Positions 13,837 through 18,482 of a stretch of 18,482 nt of DNA are shown piece after piece. Position numbers and translations under genes: made by a program. The stretch spans positions 1 through 18,482 of the forward strand of contig JAYPEK010000066.1 in NCBI GenBank assembly GCA_038125725.1, written 5' to 3'. This DNA is from TMED8 sp038125725. GTDB lineage: Bacteria; Pseudomonadota; Alphaproteobacteria; Rhodospirillales; Casp-alpha2. The notes beneath the pieces were generated by a model that was not told the DNA's origin, made no database searches, and saw nothing but the letters and a program-made list of their open reading frames with translations. The first letter of the stretch is position 1. Every line of letters starts with the position of its first letter.

Positions 13837-14307
13837 TTATCCCTTGGCGCCGCTGGTCTTGTCGGTATCGGGCGCTTTTTCGGGCGCTTTCTCGACAAGT
13901 GCCGGATCGTCGTCGAGGCCGGCGATATCGTTGATCACCTCTTCATCCACCGGATCGCGTCGGCGCTTGTCTTTGCCCTTTTCCGCGTCAGGGTCGGTCG
14001 CCGACTTGAAATCGTCGAAGGTGTCGCGCCATTCGTCCTGGAAATCGTCCATTTCCAGTTCCTTGGCCAGCGTCTTGTCGTCAAGGCCGGCGCCGGTGAT
14101 GGCCTTTTCCGCTTCGCGCTTGATATCGTCCAGTTCCGCCTCGCGTACCACTTCGTCGAGACCGTCCTGCAAGTCACGCGCCATGGAGCGCGCCTTGCGG
14201 ATCCAGTAGGTGACGGTCTTGATGGCGCGCGGCAAATCCTTCGGCCCGATGACGATGATCGCCAGCACCGCAAGGACCAACAGTTCCTGCCAGCCGATAT
14301 CGAACAT
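13837..14307 (-). CDS. tatB: Sec-independent protein translocase subunit TatB
   Basis: TatB works with TatC in recognising twin-arginine substrates. The 156-residue protein has the family N-terminus MFDIGWQELLVLAVLAIIVIGPKDLP, comprising a short membrane helix, the GP hinge and the DLP signature. A long amphipathic helix (AIKTVTYWIRKARSMARDLQ) and a charged tail rich in Asp and Lys follow. Glu8 after the first turn and the GPKDLP stretch separate it from TatA. The gene sits 58 bases after tatA and six before tatC. The ribosome binding site is weak (GGGAG more than ten bases upstream). Confidence 0.95.
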   Translation of the reverse strand: MFDIGWQELLVLAVLAIIVIGPKDLPRAIKTVTYWIRKARSMARDLQDGLDEVVREAELDDIKREAEKAITGAGLDDKTLAKELEMDDFQDEWRDTFDDFKSATDPDAEKGKDKRRRDPVDEEVINDIAGLDDDPALVEKAPEKAPDTDKTSGAKG

Positions 14308-14365
14308 GGCGCTCGGGGGCTCCCGTTTTCAGGAGGGGACGAAGGACGATGGCGTCGCTACGTCC

Positions 14366-14620
14366 TCAGCCGTTGGCCGCTTTGTCCTTGTCGGACGTTT
14401 CGGACGTGCTGGCCGCCGGCTCCGCCGCTTCGGATTTCAGTTCCTTCGGCGCGGCAGCCTCGGCGGTCTCCTCTGATTCGTCTTCCTTCATGCCTTTCTT
14501 GAAGGATTTCAAACCCTTGCCGAAATCGCCCATCAATCGCGAAATCTTGCCGCCGCCGCCGAACAGGACAAGGACGACGACCAAGACGATCAGCCAATGC
14601 CAGATGCTGAATGTACCCAT
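14366..14620 (-). CDS. tatA: Sec-independent protein translocase subunit TatA
   Basis: TatA oligomers form or thin the membrane passage for folded Tat substrates. The 84-residue product starts MGTFSIWHWLIVLVVVLVLF, a short membrane helix, followed by the GGGGKISRLMGDFGKGLKSFKKGM hinge and amphipathic-helix region (conserved FGKGLKSFKKG) and an acidic Ala/Glu/Ser-rich tail. ATG at 14620 is chosen over the longer frame to 14728 because TatA proteins start this way and GGGGAGAGA lies just upstream. A 122-base gap separates it from scpB, so the tat genes may have their own promoter. Confidence 0.96.
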   Translation of the reverse strand: MGTFSIWHWLIVLVVVLVLFGGGGKISRLMGDFGKGLKSFKKGMKEDESEETAEAAAPKELKSEAAEPAASTSETSDKDKAANG

Positions 14621-14742
14621 AGCGATCTCTCCCCACTTGTTCTCTTCGCGGTTCAGGGACATACCGATGTCAACAAAGGCGCGGTCCCAGGGAGGCCGGA
14701 TAATGGCAGATTGCGCCCGGCCCTGCAATGCAGCGTTTGCGT
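14621..14742 (-). promoter_or_regulatory. scpB-tatA gap with promoter candidates for tatABC
   Basis: On the minus strand, CATTAT (14700-14705) has TTGCAG (14723-14728) 17 bases upstream, a modest promoter match. A perfect -35 hexamer TTGACA lies at 14668-14673 but has no recognisable -10 at 16-18 bases. The -35-like TTGCAG overlaps a small palindrome (CTGCA-A-TGCAG, 14723-14733, plus-strand reading). No terminator is evident after scpB. Confidence 0.35.
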
Positions 14743-15429
14743 TTAGCCTTCGGGATCAAGCGGTTCCGCCGTCTCCGCCGCTTCGTCGGAAACGGCATCG
14801 GGCAGCAATGAGAGTTCCGATCCGCCTTCTCCGCCCTCGCCATCGGCCTTGGCCGCGTCGGCCAGATCGCCGAAGGTGCTGTAGGCGTTGATCGCCGGAC
14901 CCGATTCCAAAAGCCCCGCCGCCTTCAGTTCCTTGATTCCCGGCAGGTCACGGATGTCTTCCAGGCCGAAATGATCGAGGAAATCGTCGGTGGTCTTCCA
15001 GGTCACCGGGCGTCCCGGCGTTTCGCGGCGCTTGCCGGGCTTGATCCATTCCGCTTCCAAAAGCACGTCGAGCGTCCCCTTCGACAGGCTGACGCCGCGC
15101 ACTTCCTCGATTTCGGCGCGGGTGATCGGCTGGTGATAGGCAATGATCGCCAGCGTCTCGATGGCGGCGCGCGACAGCTTGCGCGGCACCACGATCTCGC
15201 GCTCCAGCAGCGGACGGATATCGTCTGCGGTACGAAACGCCCAGGACTTGCCGCGCCGCACCAGTTGCACGCCGCGCCCTTCATAGTAGGCCTGCAAGGC
15301 CGCCAGTAGCTCCTTCAGGTCGATATCCTCGGGCAGCCGCGCGGCCAACTGCGCTTCGCTCAGCGGCTCGGCGGCGGCGAACAGGATGGCTTCCAAGAGC
15401 CGCAAATTCTGGCGCTCGATCTTGCTCAT
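14743..15429 (-). CDS. scpB: SMC-Scp complex subunit ScpB
   Basis: ScpB binds ScpA as a dimer in the SMC condensin complex that organises and segregates the chromosome. The 228-residue protein carries two winged-helix domains. The first starts LRLLEAILFAAAEPLSEAQL and the second includes LSRAAIETLAIIAYHQPITRAEIEEVRGV, the family hallmark. Next comes ETPGRPVTWKTTDDFLDHFGL and an acidic C-terminal tail. The start at 15429 overlaps the scpA stop by four bases (ATGA), so the two subunits are made in a coupled way. Confidence 0.96.
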   Translation of the reverse strand: MSKIERQNLRLLEAILFAAAEPLSEAQLAARLPEDIDLKELLAALQAYYEGRGVQLVRRGKSWAFRTADDIRPLLEREIVVPRKLSRAAIETLAIIAYHQPITRAEIEEVRGVSLSKGTLDVLLEAEWIKPGKRRETPGRPVTWKTTDDFLDHFGLEDIRDLPGIKELKAAGLLESGPAINAYSTFGDLADAAKADGEGGEGGSELSLLPDAVSDEAAETAEPLDPEG

Positions 15430-16313
15430 GCGTCGTTTCCGTTTTCATTTTCTTGGTGCGCATCGTCGTCCTGCGAACGCGGGCCAACATTATCGTCATT
15501 TGCCGGCTCGCCACTCGGCTTCGACGAGCGAATATGAATGGGGCCGAAGGTGCCGGCCTGTTGCAGCTTGAGCCGCCCTTCCTTGGCCATTTCCAGGCTG
15601 GCGGCGAAGGTCGACGCCACGGCGGAGCGCAGCACCAGGCCGCTGCGCATGTCTTCCGGCAGGAACCCCCACAGGCTCTTCCATTCCGGGATCGGCCCCA
15701 ACAAGCGGCGCAGGCGTTGCAGCGCGTCCTCGACGGTATAGATCTCGAACGCCTCGATATGCAGCGGGCCGCCGGAGTCCTTGCGCCTTTGCTGGTCGCC
15801 ATAAGCCTTCAACAGGTCGAACAGGCTGGCGTCGTAAACGGTAGAGAAAGTGCGGCGGAAGATTTCCGGCTCGCCGCGTCCGAAGAAATCGATGCCGAAC
15901 TGGGTTCGGGCCATCAATTTCTCGCCAGCGTCCTTCATCGATTGCAGGCGCTTCAACTGGAACGCCAGGGCGGCAGCCATTTCCTCGCCCGACGGTTCGT
16001 CCTCGTCGCCCATGTCGGGCAGGAGCAAACGCGACTTCATATAAGCGAGCCAGGCCGCCATCACCAGATAGTCGGCGGCCAGTTCCAGGTTGCGGCGCCT
16101 CGCTTCGGCGACGAAGGCCAGGTACTGCTCGGCCAGCGCCACCATGGAAATCTGGGTGATGTCGACTTTCTGGTCGCGTGCCAGCGACAGCAGCACATCG
16201 ATGGGTCCCTCGAACCCGGCCAGATCGACGACGAACGCCGCGCCCGATTGCTGCGACGGCGTCTCGAAGGCCTGGTCTTCCTCGAAGGTGTCGGTGTCGA
16301 CGGTATCGTTCAT
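15426..16313 (-). CDS. scpA: Segregation and condensation protein ScpA
   Basis: ScpA is the kleisin that bridges SMC heads and binds ScpB. The 295-residue protein has an acidic leader of about 28 residues and the conserved N-terminal domain VDLAGFEGPIDVLLSLARDQKVDITQISM. The stretches YLVMAAWLAYMKSRLLLP and, near the C-terminus, LFDLLKAYGDQQRR and FLPEDMRSG with a winged-helix end follow. The tail after about 265 is polar and variable. ATG at 16313 is used because it starts the first plausible N-terminus before the kleisin domain; the longer open frame to 17027 is the shadow of the M50 gene. It lies 29 bases after the M50 protease stop and overlaps scpB by four bases. Confidence 0.95.
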   Translation of the reverse strand: MNDTVDTDTFEEDQAFETPSQQSGAAFVVDLAGFEGPIDVLLSLARDQKVDITQISMVALAEQYLAFVAEARRRNLELAADYLVMAAWLAYMKSRLLLPDMGDEDEPSGEEMAAALAFQLKRLQSMKDAGEKLMARTQFGIDFFGRGEPEIFRRTFSTVYDASLFDLLKAYGDQQRRKDSGGPLHIEAFEIYTVEDALQRLRRLLGPIPEWKSLWGFLPEDMRSGLVLRSAVASTFAASLEMAKEGRLKLQQAGTFGPIHIRSSKPSGEPANDDNVGPRSQDDDAHQENENGNDA

Positions 16314-16342
16314 GGGCGCCCTTTTAGCATGCGGTGCCGGGC

Positions 16343-17053
16343 CTACAAGATTCCAGCGGTGAAGAAAATCATCTTCATAAGATACTCCGCCGGCTGCCCC
16401 ACCAACCACCAAAAGATATTCAGATCGACCCCGATGCGGCTGCCGATGAACGGCAGCAGAAAGATCACGCCGAGCAAAATCACCATGCCGGCGCGCTCCA
16501 GTCGCGCCAGCCGCATCCCCAGCGCCGGCGGCAAAATGCCCACCGCGACCCGGCCGCCATCCAGCGGCGGCAAGGGCAACATATTGAAAACGCAAAGCAA
16601 ACAGTTGATCCAGACGGCGTTCAACAGGTTCTCGGCCAGCCATTCGCGGACGTCGCCTTGGGTGAAGGCCAGAAGATGAATGGCGAAGGCGGCAATCACC
16701 GCCAAGATCAGGTTCGACCCCGGCCCCGCTGCCGCCACCAGTACCATGTCGCGGCGCGGATTGTTCAGCCGCCGGAAGTCCACGGGTACGGGTTTGGCGA
16801 ATCCGAACATCATCCGCCCGCCCGATCCGAGCAGCATCAAGGCTGGCAACAGCACCGTTCCGAAGGGGTGAATATGCTTTAGCGGGTTGAAGGTAACACG
16901 CCCCAGGAGCTTCGCCGTCGGGTCGCCCAGCCGCCACGCGACCCAGCCGTGCGCGGCCTCGTGGAAGGTAACGGCGATCATCACCGGCAGCGTCCAAACC
17001 GACGCCACATAGGCGATCTGCTGCCAATCGAAACCCATGCCGCCGCCCATCAT
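16343..17053 (-). CDS. Site-2 protease family (M50-like) membrane metalloprotease
   Basis: The 236-residue membrane protein has the zinc motif HEAAH at 31-35 inside a membrane segment (VMIAVTFHEAAHGWVAW) and the third-ligand motif NMLPLPPLDGGRV at 157-169 with D165. NPLKHIHPFGT at 56-66 and AAAGPGSNLILA (107-118) are typical of this short family without a PDZ domain. It should cut a substrate within the inner membrane, but the substrate is unknown, and it is not RseP, which carries PDZ domains. The start at 17053 overlaps the nagZ stop as ATGA, and scpA follows 29 bases later. This membrane protease between nagZ and scpA is a recurrent arrangement in alphaproteobacteria, as I recall. Confidence 0.92.
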   Translation of the reverse strand: MMGGGMGFDWQQIAYVASVWTLPVMIAVTFHEAAHGWVAWRLGDPTAKLLGRVTFNPLKHIHPFGTVLLPALMLLGSGGRMMFGFAKPVPVDFRRLNNPRRDMVLVAAAGPGSNLILAVIAAFAIHLLAFTQGDVREWLAENLLNAVWINCLLCVFNMLPLPPLDGGRVAVGILPPALGMRLARLERAGMVILLGVIFLLPFIGSRIGVDLNIFWWLVGQPAEYLMKMIFFTAGIL

Positions 17054-18075
17054 GCCAAAAGCTCCTCCAGCCGCGCCAACGCCGCCTCCGTCAGCACCGG
17101 CGACGCGCCGGCGGCCTGGCGTTCGGCCTCGGCGCGGGCCAGGCGCGTTTGGGCGGCGGCGGAAAGCGGCCCCGCCCCATTCGCGGCGGCGATCATTTCA
17201 TCCATGTTGCCGGAGCAATGCAGCGCCACATCGCAGCCGGCAGCGAGCGCGCGCCTTGCGCGGGTGGCGAAATCGCCGTCGAGCGCCTTCATGCCGAGAT
17301 CGTCCGACACCAACACTCCGTCGAAGCCGAACTCGCCCCGGATCACATCGGCGATAACCGTCGGCGAGAACGTCGCCGGCGCGTCGGCGTCGAGCGCGGC
17401 ATAGACCACATGCGCGGTCATTGCCCAGGGTTGGTCGGAAAGTGCCGTGAAGGGTGGGAAATCCACGGCGCGCAAGTCTTCCACGGGTGCATCGACCACC
17501 GGCAACTCCTCGTGGCTGTCGGCGCGCGCCCGGCCATGGCCAGGCAAGTGCTTGATCACCGGCAACACGCCGGCCGCCATAAGCCCCTCGCAGACGGCAC
17601 GGCCGAGAAACGCGACGGTTTCGGGCGTGTCGCCGTGGGCGCGGTCGCCAATGATGTCGTGCGCGTCCGCTTGCGGGACGTCCAGCACCGGCGCGCAATC
17701 GACATTGATTCCGAGCGCCGCCAGGTCGCGTCCGATCAACAATGCGTTCAGGAACGCCGCTTCCCGTGCCGCTTCCGGATCGCCAGCGTGCAAATCGGCA
17801 AAGACCTTCGCCGGCGGCGCATCGCGCCAATGCGGCGGCTTCAGCCGCTGCACGCGCCCGCCCTCCTGGTCGATCAGCACCGGCGCGTCGGCGCGCCCGA
17901 CGACATCGCAAAGGTCAGCGACAAGCCCATGAATCTGGTCGGGCGCCTCGCAGTTACGCAGGAACAGGATGAACCCCAGCGGATCGGCATCACGGAAGAA
18001 GGCGCGTTCCTCGGCGGATAAGCGCGGACCCTCGCACCCGACGATGAGCGCCGTTGGCGCCTGGGCGGGCATCAT
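17050..18075 (-). CDS. nagZ: Beta-N-acetylhexosaminidase (glycoside hydrolase family 3)
   Basis: NagZ removes N-acetylglucosamine from muropeptides during cytoplasmic cell-wall recycling. The 341-residue single-domain protein shows DPLGFILFLRN (31-41), LIDQEGGRVQRL (67-78), the GH3 NagZ motif KHLPGHG (175-181) followed by ADSHEELP with the catalytic-loop H188, and VSDDLGMKAL (256-265) in which D258 should be the nucleophile. No signal peptide is present, as expected for a cytoplasmic enzyme. The start at 18075 overlaps the stop of the SPOR gene by four bases (ATGA), and the 3' end overlaps the M50 gene the same way. The release of muropeptides can feed beta-lactamase induction in some species, but no ampR or ampC is in view. 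Confidence 0.96.
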   Translation of the reverse strand: MMPAQAPTALIVGCEGPRLSAEERAFFRDADPLGFILFLRNCEAPDQIHGLVADLCDVVGRADAPVLIDQEGGRVQRLKPPHWRDAPPAKVFADLHAGDPEAAREAAFLNALLIGRDLAALGINVDCAPVLDVPQADAHDIIGDRAHGDTPETVAFLGRAVCEGLMAAGVLPVIKHLPGHGRARADSHEELPVVDAPVEDLRAVDFPPFTALSDQPWAMTAHVVYAALDADAPATFSPTVIADVIRGEFGFDGVLVSDDLGMKALDGDFATRARRALAAGCDVALHCSGNMDEMIAAANGAGPLSAAAQTRLARAEAERQAAGASPVLTEAALARLEELLA

Positions 18076-18482
18076 GCGCCCGGCTTGATGACCAGGCAGC
18101 CGATGCGGCGTTTGGCCAGTTCAGCGCAGAGCTTGCGCGCTTCGGCGTCGCTCGCCAGTGGACCGACCCGCAAGCGATAGAAGACGCCCTTCTTCGGCCC
18201 GAGATCGACCCTGGTCACCGTCAGGCCGAGGTCGCCCAGGAGATCCAGGTTCTTGCGCCGCACCCGATCCCATTCGGCACGCACCCCTTCCGGCGTGCGC
18301 GACGCGGCCAGCTGCACCCGGTAGGACGAGGATGCCTGCACGGCTTGGGCCGGTGTCGTGACGGCGGCGCTTTGGGTGGCGCTCGCGGAAGCCGGCGCGG
18401 GCGCGCTCGGCGGTGGCGGGGTTGTGGCGGCCCGCAAGGGCTCTGCCGCGCTCACCCTCGGGACCGGCCGTGCCGGCGGGGC
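18072..18482 (-). CDS. SPOR domain-containing protein, C-terminal part (5' end outside window)
   Basis: The frame is open to the window edge, so the gene start lies beyond 18482; the GTG at 18453-18455 is probably internal. The visible 136 codons encode a Pro/Ala-rich linker followed by a SPOR domain: YRVQLAASRTPEGVRAEWDRV, then LGLTVTRVDLGPKKGVFYRLRVGPLAS and a closing AKRRIGCLVIKPG. SPOR domains bind denuded glycan strands at division septa. Such proteins usually have an N-terminal membrane anchor, which would be upstream and is not seen here. The overlap with nagZ (ATGA) indicates cotranscription. Confidence 0.93.
   Translation of the reverse strand, partial: APPARPVPRVSAAEPLRAATTPPPPSAPAPASASATQSAAVTTPAQAVQASSSYRVQLAASRTPEGVRAEWDRVRRKNLDLLGDLGLTVTRVDLGPKKGVFYRLRVGPLASDAEARKLCAELAKRRIGCLVIKPGA

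Noticed and set aside
12766..14502. A 578-codon plus-strand open frame opposite tatC and tatB
   Set aside because: Its composition (HDD, EEQDRRGDQERRQ and similar) is the usual mirror of membrane-protein codons, and the minus-strand tat genes explain the region fully.
15453..16679. A 408-codon plus-strand open frame opposite scpA and the M50 protease
   Set aside because: It is a mirror frame of two recognisable genes, with Arg/Gln/His-rich text and no domain.
16314..17027. N-terminal extension of scpA
   Set aside because: The text is Arg/Gly/Ala-rich shadow of the M50 protease gene, and ATG 16313 gives a normal ScpA.
1..18482. Signs of a mobile element, CRISPR array, defence system or biosynthetic cluster
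   Set aside because: I looked for integrases, transposases, terminal repeats, spaced direct repeats and toxin-antitoxin-like pairs and saw none. The gene content is conserved housekeeping with a few local additions.

Overview
The window is a high-GC stretch of bacterial chromosome, most likely from an alphaproteobacterium of the Rhodospirillales type. The evidence is gene order: SPOR protein, nagZ, an M50-type membrane protease, scpA, scpB, tatA, tatB, tatC, serS, surE, pcm, a LytM/M23 lipoprotein, then yajC, secD, secF and an Mth938-like gene, all on the minus strand. Codon use looks uniform. I see no tRNA, rRNA, CRISPR array, insertion sequence, phage or plasmid gene.

Left end (1-3412): a proline-rich gene of unknown function, cut by the window edge and split by an apparent +1 frameshift near 328, meets stop-to-stop with a minus-strand squalene/phytoene-synthase-like gene that resembles the complex I assembly factor NDUFAF6 and lacks the first catalytic aspartate motif. 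An iron superoxide dismutase gene with a textbook terminator follows. Next is a MerR-family regulator with a MerR-type promoter and an overlapping carboxymuconolactone-decarboxylase-like gene.

Secretion operon (3395-6847, minus): yajC, secD, secF and an Mth938-like gene (NDUFAF3 homologue), with a good promoter candidate upstream of yajC. YajC and SecDF assist Sec-dependent export. The NDUFAF3- and NDUFAF6-like genes both point to respiratory complex I assembly; they are separated here by the plus-strand sodB-merR-decarboxylase block.

Middle (7001-9139): a DUF815 AAA+ ATPase gene, possibly leaderless, and two divergent uncharacterised exported proteins: a helical-repeat periplasmic protein and a 106-residue protein with four cysteines.

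Right part (9140-18482, minus): a long run of tightly packed genes. In order of transcription they cover envelope maintenance (SPOR protein, NagZ, M50 protease), chromosome condensation (ScpA, ScpB), twin-arginine export (TatA, TatB, TatC), seryl-tRNA synthesis (SerS), and stationary-phase repair and cell-wall control (SurE, Pcm, an NlpD-like lipoprotein with a degenerate zinc site). Many neighbours overlap by four bases (ATGA or GTGA), implying translational coupling.

Most of the window is conserved housekeeping DNA. I did not find a convincing new multi-gene system. The points most worth checking are the frameshifted gene at the left edge, the two exported proteins of unknown function, the small MerR operon, and the split complex I assembly pair.
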